Positions 24,418 through 35,582 of a stretch of DNA of 64,000 bases are shown piece after piece (position 1 is the first letter of the stretch; each line of letters begins with the position of its first letter). This DNA is from Anisus vortex (taxonomy: Eukaryota; Mollusca; Gastropoda; Planorbidae). Where the stretch lies: positions 28,873,081-28,937,080 of the forward strand of contig OX421498.1 in NCBI GenBank assembly GCA_949126835.1, read 5' to 3'. The notes under the pieces are model-generated. The model saw only the letters and a list, made by a program, of their open reading frames with translations. It searched no databases and was not told the DNA's origin. The position numbers and the translations under genes were made by a program.

Positions 24418-26203
24418 TATTCTTAAGTTGTATGGGATTAACCCTATACGGATGTTGTTTGACAGGTTTAACCTTATCATCTTTTAAAACTACATCATGG
24501 GTAACCAAAGTTGTTTTGTTAGGAACATCACTAAACAAATTTACATGATCATAGATTAAACCCTTGATAGAAGTCTGTTCACCTGAGTCTAGATGTGCCA
24601 GTTTATCATTGAGGTTTTTAAGTGCTTCAGTGTTTTGAAGTTTACTTTCTATGATTGTCTTTTTAAATTTAGGCGGGGGTGTTTCAACAGTTTTGATAGC
24701 ACTCACTGGCCTAATGTCAGTTTGTTCTTCCCTAACAACATAAGGTTTTAGCATGTTTATATGGCACAGTCTCTGTGTTTTCCTTCTATCAGGGGTTTTT
24801 ACAAGGTATGTTACATCACTGATTTTATCTAAAACCTGAAATGGTCCTGTATATTTTGCACTCAGGGGTTGTCCAGACAATTGGGTCAACATGTGGACTT
24901 TATCACCAGGATGGAAACATCGGGATCTGGCCTTGACATCATAGTACCCTTTCATTCTTTTCTGAGCCTGCAAAAGATTATCTTTAACATGATTAAAAGC
25001 ATGATAGATTCTATTGCTAAATTGTTCCACATAAGCTACAAGTCCAGTCTCTTCATCAGAATTTAACAAGGTTTCCTGCAACAGTTTTAGAGGTCCTCGA
25101 ACTGAATGTCCAAACACTAACTCGAACGGACTGAATCCAAGAGATTCCTGCACAGTTTCTCTAGTCGCGAAAAGAGCGAATGGAATACCGCGATCCCAGT
25201 CTTCAGTGTTCTCAAAACAGTATGTGCGGAGCATGGTTTTCAGAGTCTGATGATATCTTTCTAGGGCACCTTGGCTTTGCGGATGGTACGCAGTTGAAGT
25301 TGCATGTTGGATGCCTAGTTTCTTTAAGACCTGGTTAAACAGCTTTGATGTAAAGTTAGATCCTTGGTCTGACTGTATAGTCTTTGGAAGACCGTATCTT
25401 GAACAAAATGCAATCAGTGCGTCAGATATCTTATCTGCGTTAATGGTGCGTAGCGGAATAGCTTCAGGGTATCTCGTGGCAGTGCACATTATAGTGAATA
25501 AGTACTGGTGTCCTGTCTTTGTTTTAGGCAAAGGACCTACACAGTCTATTAGCAAGTGGCTAAATGGTTCTGCAAAGGCAGGTATTGGTTTTAGAGGTGC
25601 TACCGGTATAGTCTGGTTATGTTTACCAACTATCTGGCATGTATTGCATGACTTGCAGTATTTTGTGACGTCACGATGTAGTCCAGGCCAATAGAAGTAC
25701 GGAAGAATTCGACGGTAAGTCTTGTTCACTCCTAGATGACCAGCATATGGCGTGTCATGAGCCATGTGTAAGATGTCATTACGATATATGGCTGGTACCA
25801 CAATCTGACTTCCTTCTCTGCAATTGTCATTATCACATTTCACATCTCTCCATTTTTGCATTAATATTCCCTCCTTCAGAAAAAATCCATTTCCTTTCAT
25901 TTCTGCCTCCTGTTCAGTTATCACCTTTTTCTTCAGGTGTTTAATTCCTGAATCTCTATTCTGTTCTAATAGGAGTAATTGTCGAGGTGACAAATTACTT
26001 TCAGTAGTCTTGACTGAGGGACCACTCAAAATGTCAGCCAGGAAAGTTGCCTGTAGGTCAATCTCTGGTTCTATTTCTGACTTTGACATGGTTTCGACAG
26101 ACTTTTGTTTTTGGGCCATACCTCTAGTGACGATGCATATAGGTTTGATAAAGCTCTCACTTTTATTAAGGTCTTGTTTTTTCTTGGATATGGAATGCAC
26201 CAC
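24395..26203 (-). pseudogene. Protease tail-integrase-truncated RT of Gmr1-type element
   Basis: Open frame of 602 residues. Integrase joins element cDNA to host DNA in the nucleus. Visible parts: HHCC zinc domain (H149, H156, C186, C189) with GHLGVNKT and YWPG; the D,D35E core (D220 in LLIDCVGP, D279 in QSDQGSNF, E315 in GALERYHQ); and a GPF/Y-like C-terminal module near 452-490 (YTGPFQVL ... CHINMLKPY). Then comes a linker and the RT N-terminal signature (VNLFSDVP at 554-561, KQHPYRVNP at 582-590). The frame dies at residue 602 because of the deletion junction. All integrase catalytic residues are intact. The first 24 bp of this frame's 3' end overlap the RNase H remnant in another frame. 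The methionine at 26,203 is probably not a real start: the frame is continuous with the upstream frame across one TAA at 26,255. Confidence 0.92.
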
Positions 26204-26254
26204 ATCTCCAGCAATATCATTTCCCAGTATTAAAGAAACGCCTTTAAACGGAAG

Positions 26255-27496
26255 TTATTTGTACACACCCACAACTACATTTCCAGTGAAGTACGCACTC
26301 TTCAGCTGTATTTGATGCAAAGGAACTTGTACATTTTTCCTTGATACACCTTGAATAGTAAGATCCTGTCCTGTATATGTCGATTGTGACGTAGGAACAG
26401 TATTCTCTAAAAGTAGTGAAACCTCAGCCCCTGTATCACGGAGTATTCTGATGTTCTTTTCACTAGTGACACCATTTATTATGGATGACACGGTACCTTC
26501 TTCAATGAATGGTAAACAATTGCTTGGTATCTCAGTATCGATGAGATCTGTATCCAAGTTATTTTTGTAAGAGGTATGTTTAGTACTCATGGTGGTTCTA
26601 TCTGATATAGACTCCTTGGAGCTCAGATTAGAATTAGAATTATTGAAAACCGTTGTCTCTATTTCAGGAACTATTTCTGGTTTCAAGTTTCCTAGATACG
26701 TGTGTTTTGTCAGGTTATCTGCATTAGCACTAGGTATCTCTGTTTGAGTTCTAATATCCTTCTTTACATTTTCATGAGTTCTTTGTTTTGGCATTGCTAC
26801 ATACGATAAGACAACATTCTTTTTATTCGGGTTCCCATTCAATATCCAGCACTTTTCCTTAGTATGTCCAATTCGTTTACAATGGCTACAGGTTGGCTTG
26901 GAATTAGTTGGACCTTCATTGCTCTGCTGATGTCTCTTTGATTGATAGAATTCATTTGGATTCATGGTTTTCTTTTCTACCTTCATATCTCGATTCTGGA
27001 ATTTAGATTTATCTACTGTTGTAAATTTATTGCTGGAATGGATAATAACATATTCGTCTGCCATTACTGCTGCTGTTTCTACTTGTTCTACACCTTTGTC
27101 TGCTAAATGTATTCTTACATCACCTCTGATGTTATTGTTAAAGTCTTCCATTAGCATAAGATTAGCTAATTTATCAAAGTCTTTGTTTACACCTTTGGAT
27201 CGAATCCATCTTTCAAAATATTTCTTTTTCTGTCTTAGAAAATCAACATGGGATTGTTCCTGTTCTTTCTTAGACTCACGAAACACTTTTCTATATTTTT
27301 CAGGTGTCAATGCATAACTTAGCAGTACTCTATTCTTGATCAGTTCATAATCATACAATTCCTCTTCAGTAAGACTTAATACAACATCAAGTGCCTTTCC
27401 TTTATTCAGAGCTGAGCGTAGGAGTATAGCTTTCTTGCCCTCGGGAAATTGATAGTCTCTAGCGTTTCTCTCGAAAATCATGAAGAACTCTTCCAC
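26255..27496 (-). pseudogene. Gag capsid-nucleocapsid-protease frame
   Basis: 413 residues continuous in frame with the upstream Gag frame through one TAG (27,497-27,499). The first codon after it is GTG, not ATG. Residues 1-150 (EEFFMIFERNA, KGKALDVVLSL, YALTPEKYRKVFR) resemble the Gmr1 capsid region from which the vertebrate SCAN domain is thought to derive. A CCHC nucleic-acid-binding knuckle lies at C203, C206, H211, C216. The aspartic protease active site is D354-TGA in ILRDTGAEVS. The protease's second conserved segment (LILGND) falls just past the TAA at 26,255-26,257, so that stop cuts the enzyme. In the parent element Gag and Pol were evidently one frame. Confidence 0.9.
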
Positions 27497-28099
27497 CTAA
27501 TTATCTTCAAGAACTGGAATATGTTTCTTAAACTTATACAGTTCTGCATCTGCTTCAGAGCTTGCATTCGAATGATTTGACGTACGAGACCTTGCCATCT
27601 CAATTCTTTCTTGGCTTGCTATTTTCTCTCTTGCTATTTCTCTTTCCATCTCAATTCTCTTGTTTTCACTTTCCATCTCAATTCTCTTGTTTTCTATTTC
27701 CATCTCAATTCTCTTGTTTTCTCTTTCCATCTCAATTCTCTTGTTTTCTTTTTCCATCTCCAATTCCATCTTTCTTAACTCAAGTTTAAATTTCAATTCT
27801 TCACTTAATTCACCAGTTGTATGCTTCACTCTTTGTGTTATAGGAAAAGGTAATTCATCATCTGATTCATCATTAATATTATCATTAGCAGTAGTTTCTT
27901 CAATAATTAGTGTACCTTGTTTTCTTAAACACTCAGTTACCTCTTGAAGTAATTTAGTTTTTGATGGCCTAGTTTCTGTGATAGAAATGCCCAATGATTT
28001 AGCTAATTCTTTTAGTTGTATCATCGACATTTTATTAAGCTGTTCTGAGGTTAGATCAAATATCTCTGGATCCAATGTAAGATTATTTGTGGCTTCCAT
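27497..28099 (-). CDS. gag: Gag N-terminal region (SAP-like domain plus coiled coil)
   Basis: 200 residues from the first ATG, 405 bp inside the 5' LTR, on the genomic RNA leader. Residues about 15-60 (MSMIQLKELAKSLGI ... KTKLLQEVTECL) resemble a SAP-type helix-loop-helix nucleic-acid-binding fold. Residues about 105-175 are a charged coiled coil. At its core are four tandem 9-residue copies of ENKRIEME(R/I/S), encoded by a 27-bp repeat. Gag assembles the cytoplasmic particle that packages element RNA. The frame ends at TAG after HIPVLEDN, exactly where the capsid domain begins downstream in the same frame. The stop is either a recent mutation or a readthrough site. Confidence 0.85.
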   Translation of the reverse strand: MEATNNLTLDPEIFDLTSEQLNKMSMIQLKELAKSLGISITETRPSKTKLLQEVTECLRKQGTLIIEETTANDNINDESDDELPFPITQRVKHTTGELSEELKFKLELRKMELEMEKENKRIEMERENKRIEMEIENKRIEMESENKRIEMEREIAREKIASQERIEMARSRTSNHSNASSEADAELYKFKKHIPVLEDN

Positions 28100-28504
28100 T
28101 TTATATATTATTAAAAGTTACTATAAATCTTGTTAATAATACAATAAAGAGTCCAACTTACTTTCTGTCCTTTGAATAATTCACTACACCACACAGTTCA
28201 GATTTGTCACAACAAGGTCATAAAAATAATACTTTCTTAGAGTTACTTTGTTTGACAAGATAATACACCAGATAATTTTCCAGGCTGAATAGTTAAGTTT
28301 TCCGATTCTCAAAAGTAATGTTCGATTCAATCACAATCTTTAGTATATTGTATATTGTTCATATTTTCCAACATAATCCATCCAAGTTACGAGTATGTAT
28401 TACGGCAGTTGTAAATAGTTTGTGTAAATAGTATAACGATTCTTGAAGTTGAAGTAAATCCTCTAAACGTTTGTTAGTAAATCACTGACGAGCAAAACCC
28501 ATTT
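28100..28504 (-). other. Retrotransposon leader with primer-binding site
   Basis: 405 bp between the 5' LTR and the Gag ATG. Three bases inside the LTR, reading down from 28,501, the minus strand gives TGGGTTTTGCTCGTC. This fits a primer-binding site complementary to a tRNA ending ...AACCCA. I cannot name the tRNA. Confidence 0.65.
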
Positions 28505-29546
28505 TATTACAAGGCAATTTATTCACCATAATAAATCATGGATGAGACCTTCTATTTATATCACACAAGTATAATTATAATTTATAATGTTATTACGGCT
28601 AGAGCCCCCATTCAATTTATGAAAATAATAGTTATAGTATTGTTATTGTTAGTGTGAGTATCCTTGTATTAGTGAAGATCTTATTATATCATTCTGAAGT
28701 TTATTTGTAGTTGTCTAGAGTATTCCTGGTTCTTATAATCCCCTGGCAATTCACATAGCGTAGTTTTAGAGTTTTCAGTTGATTTTACTTCATGTATAAT
28801 TATTTGTGTGGCGCATATTATACAGCAAGAACCTCGATGTTGAGTTGTAGTGTAAATTATTAATATAGTTGAATAAATATTACACATACACACATGTATA
28901 TAACTTTGAAATATTGACGTTAACCAAGTTGTGTAGAAAGCAACGATAAATTTGGTTTAATTTACAACATCAATCCAGTAGGAATCCAAATAATATTATA
29001 TACACAATCAAGAAATACACATATTCCAATTAGTAATGAATATCCTCAATAAACATATAGCATTGTAGTTAATAGTAGAATAATAAATTTTATTCCATAC
29101 TACAAATCAAATAGAAACGATACTCAGAGCGGAGAATATTTGATGTTACTAGATCGAATGCACGCCAAGAACTAAACTAAAAGTGTCGAATCGCGTAGAA
29201 ATATATTATGGGTCAATCGTTGGAAAATCCAGCCAGCCTAGTGACACGAATATTTTAATCAAGCCTGCGTGTTGACTGCGTGATCAGATTGTCTTTTTAT
29301 TAAGAACAAGCAATAATGCTCTAACAAAATAAGGAGAGACCGGACGACCTTGACATGCTGTATTCGCGTGAACAGTTCATGTTTTTATCGAGGTTAATAA
29401 AAAAACAATAATGCTTTAATTAGGTTAGGAAAAACCCGGGGGAAACCTTGAGCTGAGAAATATTTTATATCGTTTAAACGCAATTCGCTTAAATGATTTA
29501 GTTGGTTTATTAACATTACAATGTAGGGAATTTACGTTTCGTAACA
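28505..29546 (-). repeat. 5' LTR (right on plus strand)
   Basis: 1042 bp, almost identical to the 3' LTR. The differences I see are four substitutions (near the 28.5-kb end, in the AAAATA(G/A)TAG string, GGC(T/G)CATA, and AAAA(G/A)CCCGG) and one A in a poly-A run. It should carry the element's promoter. Confidence 0.93.
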
Positions 29547-30222
29547 CATTCTATATACATTCTATATACATTCTATATACATTCTATATACATTCTATAC
29601 ACATTCTATATGCATTCTATATGCATTCTATATACATTCTATATACATTCTATATACATTCTAAATACATTCTATATACATTCTATATACATTCTATATG
29701 CATTCTATATACATTCTATATACATTCTATATACATTCTATATACATTCTATATACATTCTATATGCATTCTATATACATTCTATATACATTCTATATAC
29801 ATTCTATATACATTCTATATACATTCTATATACATTCTAAATACATTCTATATACATTCTATATACATTCTATATACATTCTATATGCATTCTATATGCA
29901 TTCTATATACATTCTATATACATTCTATATACATTCTATATACATTCTATATACATTCTATATACATTCTTTTTACATTCTATATACATTCTATATACAT
30001 TCTATATGTAATCTATATGCATTCTATATGCATTCTAAATGCATTCTAAATGCATTCTATATACATTCTATATACATTCTATATACATTCTATATACATT
30101 CTATATACATTCTATATACATTCTATATACATTCTATATACATTCTATATACATTCTATATACATTCTATATACATTCTATATACATTCTATATACATTC
30201 TATATACATTCTATATACATTC
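29547..30222. repeat. 11-bp satellite (ATTCTATATAC)n, right arm
   Basis: Continuation of the array at 21,841, about 61 units, more homogeneous toward its right end. It starts with the CATT duplicated by the retrotransposon. Confidence 0.97.
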
Positions 30223-31639
30223 ACCTAGGATTTTTTTTTTGTCGCTTATCCGTCCGAGAGTAATCGACAAGATCCAAAACCGACGAAAAACGAAGCAATT
30301 ATTTTCATATGAATTCTCTTGAATCCAATTAATTTGATATAGGCACTCCAAAATACATACAAAAAGCACATTTAATAAAGAAAATACTTTAACATTTCTA
30401 ATGCTAAAACTACAAGATACATAGGCTATAACCTGTGTTTTGATTATATAAAAAATAATATATTGTTACAAATGGACAGTCAACATGGCTTTTTCTTTTC
30501 AGAGGATTCTTTTTAGCTTATGTAAGTCGGTAAGAAGGGAAAAGATATGCGCAGTTATTATTGTTTGGTAGGAAAATTTGCCCCTATAATGACCTTAGGT
30601 ATCCAAGCACTAACTAGAGTTCCTTCCCTTCTTTGTCTTTTACCACTATAAGATTAGCTTCAGAGAGGATGAATACCGAGACAATGTCTACAAGAAAAAT
30701 ATATTTATCTGTAGATCTGGGGTGTTCAGTTTTGTTCTTTGCCGAATGCGCCAAACTTATTTTAAGGATTCTAGTAGCAGCATGCAAAGTGCAAACTCTG
30801 CCCAATTTTCTTAATTAAGTGAATTCCAGTTGGAATCTAGATGGTTGAAAGTTGAATCCGTTTTTCTCCATGTCTATAGTGCTGTGAATTTGTGTGGCAA
30901 TAAAATAAAATGTGATTATGTGGCTAGTAAAACCTACCTTCCACTTTTATTTTCCTTCATTGATCTCAGATTTTCTTAAAATTTGTTGATACCATAATTT
31001 TGCCTTTTGGGGTGATCGGTTAGCACCTAGAGAAATAAATACCTTGTTTGGTAAGATTTGAACCCAACAGAAAAAATGCATGAATGGCTCTATCGCTGAA
31101 CTCAGCATTGGGGTGGGAAAATCAAAATAATTTCTTTATATCCTAACGATATTCCCAATTGTGGAGACCCCACTGATTATGTCCAAAGATGGCGAACTAA
31201 TAAAAACTAATTTCAACCTATAGAAAAAAACTTGTTTTAAGAAAACATTATTAAAATAACAGATTTCGATGCGTGGTATTTCGAGATTTTTAATCCATGT
31301 CTCAGAGACAGTTTATAATCCATGTCTCAGAGACAGTTTACATACAAACCTTATGTAAAGTTCATAGTGTAGTTGCATTTGTTTGTCTTGAATTCTGAGA
31401 TTTCTCATGATTGTTGTATGTGGTTGATTAGCCAGGGTTTGAGAGGTACATGTGTATGGGGTTATGTCAATTATGATAAAGGTGGCGTTTTATTATGGTA
31501 AGTGTGCTTGAGGGGGATTTAAACTTTTTAAATGATTTTTTGAACATTGAGAAAAAATAATGGAGAATTGTAGCTAATGTAAGTGTTTGTGGGTAAGTGT
31601 GGAAGGAGACAATCAGGTAGATATGTTGTTCGTTGATAA
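30223..31639. other. Intergenic, no supportable gene
   Basis: Two opposing open frames at 30,614-30,818 overlap each other and have no domain. A GTCTCAGAGACAGTTTA phrase is duplicated at about 31,300-31,340. Confidence 0.45.
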
Positions 31640-31895
31640 ATATAAATAGATAGATTAATTGATTTATTGATTGATATATTGATATATAAATAGAGAATTA
31701 GATAGATAGATGAATATGTTATTACGTAGATAGATAGAAAGATAGATAGACGGACAGAGAGACAGAAAGAAAGAAAAAATATACATAATTAGACAGATTG
31801 ATAGAGTCTACATAGATAGACATACCGATAATAAAGATATATAAATAGATAGATATATAGATAAATCGATAGATAGATAGATAAATAGATGAACA
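31640..31895. repeat. GATA-rich imperfect microsatellite
   Basis: Degenerate ATAGATAGATA tract with interruptions. The minus-strand Tyr/Leu/Ser-rich frame over it is repeat translation. Confidence 0.8.
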
Positions 31896-32584
31896 AAGTG
31901 TAGTCAACATAAAATAGACACGTTTAAAGTATCCATAATTAGGTTTCAAACTTACCCCCCCCCCCCCCCACCACCAACCCATCGCTGGATTGTTGATCTG
32001 CGGTCGATGGGCGCATCTCCCATGGGGGTTGATACAAAAATACTTGAACTGTTTTGTCACTAACTGGGTGACGATGTAAAAAAAAGTTGCTGTTGTTGTT
32101 TTACACCAACGCTTTGAGCCTGATCAATGACGAGGTTTTGTTAGAAGCGACACTGTTAATGAACATGTTACTGAAAAAATGCTTTGACAAATGAGTGTGG
32201 GCGCAATGTCGGTAAAAGGAGTGGGCATTAGTGGCCCACTTGTAGCCGCTGAAAACTTTCATTTCTTTTGTTGTTGTTTTTTTGTTTTTGTTTTTCGTTT
32301 CCGAATCAAACAAACGCAAAATATTTAGGTTATCCTCCCCTGGTATTGTTTAAAATTGTGGATTTTCTCCCCTGTGCGTCGCTCATCACCAGAAGAATTG
32401 GATGACGAAGTTTATGCCGTTTGGATTTACTTTAATCGCCCGCGCGGAATGGTTTTGTTTCTTTTATTTTTTGTTTGTCCTTTGAACTCGGAAGTGATCA
32501 ATAAGTTTCATCATTTGGCCGCATAAGAAATTCGATACAATTTATTTAATGTTCTAATTACGAATGTTAAAATATTTTAGTTTT
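31896..32584. other. Intergenic, no feature seen
   Basis: Contains a poly-C run near 31,955 and CTCCCCTG phrases. No gene. Confidence 0.45.
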
Positions 32585-33308
32585 TTCTTTAAAACCGATT
32601 TTCGGTTTTTAAAATCCTATTTAAAACCGATTACTGGTTTGCCCCGCCCCCACCCCTTGCACACACACCATGGCTGTTTGTGTTTCTTTTGTTATAGTGT
32701 AAGTATAGGTTAAAAAAAAAATGGTTCTTTAGCAATGTTACCGATCTAACGATACACATTTTTACTGAGAGGACCCAAAAACTGAATTATCATAAATTGG
32801 GAATTATAACATATAATTTTATAGATAAGAGGATTGCAGCATTTTGCACAAATGAATAGACTAGACTATTAGTAGACACTGAATAAAAATCCAGATACAT
32901 ATATCGGTCTTTTTATCTGTTTCATTACGTTCAGCGTCTGTGGGAAAACCCCAGTTTTTGCTTCTCAAGTATGTACATCAAAAGGATGTGCCGAAGACTC
33001 GCGTTAACGATAGCTTAACATCTGCGTTTGTTGTATCTGTGCTAATATCGCATGCGATATTCGGAATTTGAACTAAACAACAATAGGCTTCTGAGTCGCC
33101 AATAAAAAATTAGTGTTTGCGAGGCATTTAATGTTAAGGAACATGATTTTAAAATACTTCTTTGAGAAAATAAAATCGTGAGACACCATATTATTTGAAT
33201 GATTTCCTCCAAACATGCCACAAAACCGAAAATTGGTTTAAAGTTTGAAAACCAATTGTCGGTTTTGAGACCAAAAATCGGATTTCCGGTTTTCGTTTAC
33301 TATCCCTA
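32585..33308 (-). mobile_element. Non-autonomous element with CCGGTTTT-rich ends, copy 2
   Basis: Reverse-oriented relative of 3433-4243. The right end reads, on the minus strand, TAGGGATAGTAAACGAAAAC; AACCGATTTTCGGTTTT and AAAACCGA motifs sit near both ends. It shares the CATCCTTTTGATGT core block. The left outer terminus is not clearly preserved. Confidence 0.5.
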
Positions 33309-33761
33309 ATTCTAATAAAACCAATTTCAAAAATGTAGTGATACTCTATGTAAACTTCACATTAAAAGGAATGGCGGGCCTATTGTGGCCAGCAGTCCGC
33401 CTATTGCACATCCCTGTGCTGTTTCTGTTCATGATAACATTTGAGTAGCCCAAATTATCCCTTTTTTAAATTAGAATTTAATCTATGTAAATGTAAATAT
33501 TTATATTATAGTAAAACATAATGATAACAATACAAGTTCAATAATTAAATCCGTTGTTCAAAAAGAAACTGTATTCATACAAACATCAATAATTGCATTA
33601 GATCTATTTATGTTGGAGAAGAATAGTTGCTCTATTTATACTTGAAGTCACAGCCTCTTTCCTTGAATTACTTTTAAAAAGTATACTTTGAACAATAATA
33701 CTATAATTCTAATACTAGCTTCTAATGTCTAAATAATGTTTTAGATCAATAGTGTTTTAAT

Positions 33762-33893
33762 TTATATGATTTGATTAAAATATTCTTCAACCGTTGTAAA
33801 TTCCTCATATTCTCTGTTAATTTTCTTTGCTTCAGTGTCATCGGTAAAAGTCTGCTTATTCATCATTTTGACGTCATCATTTTGTGAGCTCTG
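33762..33893 (-). CDS. Possible minus-strand terminal exon
   Basis: From about 33,893 down to the TAA at 33,762-33,764 the minus strand encodes a hydrophilic, charged segment (SSQNDDVKMMNKQTFTDD, then KKINREYEEF and TTVEEYFNQI). It unusually resembles real protein for this window. A pyrimidine-rich run ending CCGAG just upstream could be the 3' splice site. The same DNA is also a possible plus-strand exon: TTTTCTTTGCTTCAG at about 33,822-33,836, donor GTAAGT at 33,940, and one frame open throughout. I cannot choose between them and recognise no family. Confidence 0.3.
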   Translation of the reverse strand, partial: QSSQNDDVKMMNKQTFTDDTEAKKINREYEEFTTVEEYFNQII

Positions 33894-33949
33894 TTTCTCC
33901 TCGGATAAAGTGACAAATGCAGCAGCCACGCCCAATTTGGTAAGTTAAT

Positions 33950-35582
33950 AAATAAATGGATGAGATGGAATTTTATGTAACATTTAGCCAATAAAAGTTT
34001 TATGACACGAAGGAATGTAATTTTTAAAGCATGAAATAAAACAAGGACTTTTCGATGCATCGTTAAAAGTACATTTTGCAGACGAATAACATGACTTTGT
34101 CAATGCTTCAGTTTTAGAAATTTGAAACAGTACTCCAATTGAGTACATTAAAAATAAATACATTCAAAGCAGATACATATAGAGAAACTTTTTATTTTCT
34201 TTTTCCTAATGGAAATATTTTTTCTACAGGTTTTTTGTTCTTACTCGATGGCATGTAATGGGTTGCCTCAGCTAGTTAGAAAAACGAACAACTTAACATT
34301 ATTTGAAAATGGTGTCAAAATACGAGGCTATGCTACTTGAATAAACATTAGTGACCAGTTAAATACATGGATGAGTTTATATTATATTATTTATAGGTAT
34401 ATCAAGTACATTTTCGGAGCTGTCTAAACTTCTGGACGCTCCGGCCAACATTAGTATAAATATTGGGCACTGATAGTATAAATATTGGGCACTGTATAAT
34501 TGCCCAGTTCATGAACTGGACAACCCTAATGAAATGAAATGCAGGAAATTAATCCAGACTGGTAGGTGACTAAAAAAAGTGGATTAATAATACATGTATT
34601 TAGATGAAATCCGATGAAATAAGAGTGTATACTGAATACTTAAAGTTCATTAAAGAGCTGAGTAACAATATAAATAAGTATAAACATGTTCGAGTTCAGC
34701 CAAGGCTATATTCAGGGTTTGCTAGTCTCAAGGAGACTCTTTCCTGTATATGAAATGGGCATTGACACTATCTTGGCGTAACATTAATATACATGAGAAG
34801 AAAAACAACTAGAAGGAGAGGGGGGGGGGGTTGAAAGGGGGAATGAAAAGGGATGTAGAGGGGAGTAAAAAAAAAGGTGAGTAAAATTTGGGGAACGTGA
34901 AGACCTTCAAAAAGTATATAATGAGTGAAATAGAAATATAAAGGTGAATTAAAATACTGAAATAGTGTTACAACTCGTTAAATTGGATTCAATAATAGTC
35001 GTATTTTTTATAAGAAGCATCTATAAATCTGCTTCCTGGACTCAGGGCTAGGGGTCACTCGACTGAACAGGTTTACGCAGTAATATTCTTTATAATTCTT
35101 TCTAGCAACTTGTATTCAAAAATAATATTATTATATGAAACAACTTCAGTTGTTGAATAATTTTTTTTATTTAAATTGTAGACTCAAGATAAACGTTATT
35201 AAGATAATATAAAACAAATAAACCATAACACAATAGTTTCATAAAATTTACAACTAACAAATATAGCGAACTGCTCTCTACTATATCTCAAACTGAACTG
35301 ATTAAATTAGGTAGGTGACTTTACAAGGTAAACGAAAATCGAACTTTCTTTATGCTCGTTTCAATTCAAAACTACGACGTAAGAAACTAACTCTCGATTT
35401 CCACGGGGACAACGAAGTATTTAGTTCAATCTGCACTAATAACTTTAAGGTCAAACCTTTCTCTCACTTTTAATATCTAATACGCACTTATGAAAGGTCA
35501 ATGCACTGGACATTCATTCATTTATAACCTCGATTCGTAACAATAGCATATATAAGAGAGGTGGACTGAAAATATAACTGTT
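33950..35582. other. Intergenic, no supportable gene
   Basis: AT-rich with G-runs near 34,820. ATAAATATTGGGCACTG is duplicated at about 34,456-34,495. No gene. Confidence 0.45.

Larger units (their letters stand above)
22548..29546 (-). mobile_element. Gmr1-type Ty3 LTR retrotransposon, RT/RNase H-deleted
   Basis: A 6999-bp element on the minus strand with LTRs at both ends, flanked by the 4-bp duplication CATT (22,544-22,547 and 29,547-29,550). Coding order is Gag (SAP-like start, coiled coil, capsid), CCHC knuckle, protease, integrase, RT start, then the last residues of RNase H. Integrase before RT is the Ty1/copia-like order of Gmr1-type Ty3 elements. An out-of-frame deletion has removed almost all RT and RNase H, and two in-frame stops interrupt Gag-Pol. 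The LTRs differ by about four substitutions and one 1-bp indel in 1043 bp, so insertion is recent. The copy can no longer make its own RT and would need help in trans. Confidence 0.93.
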
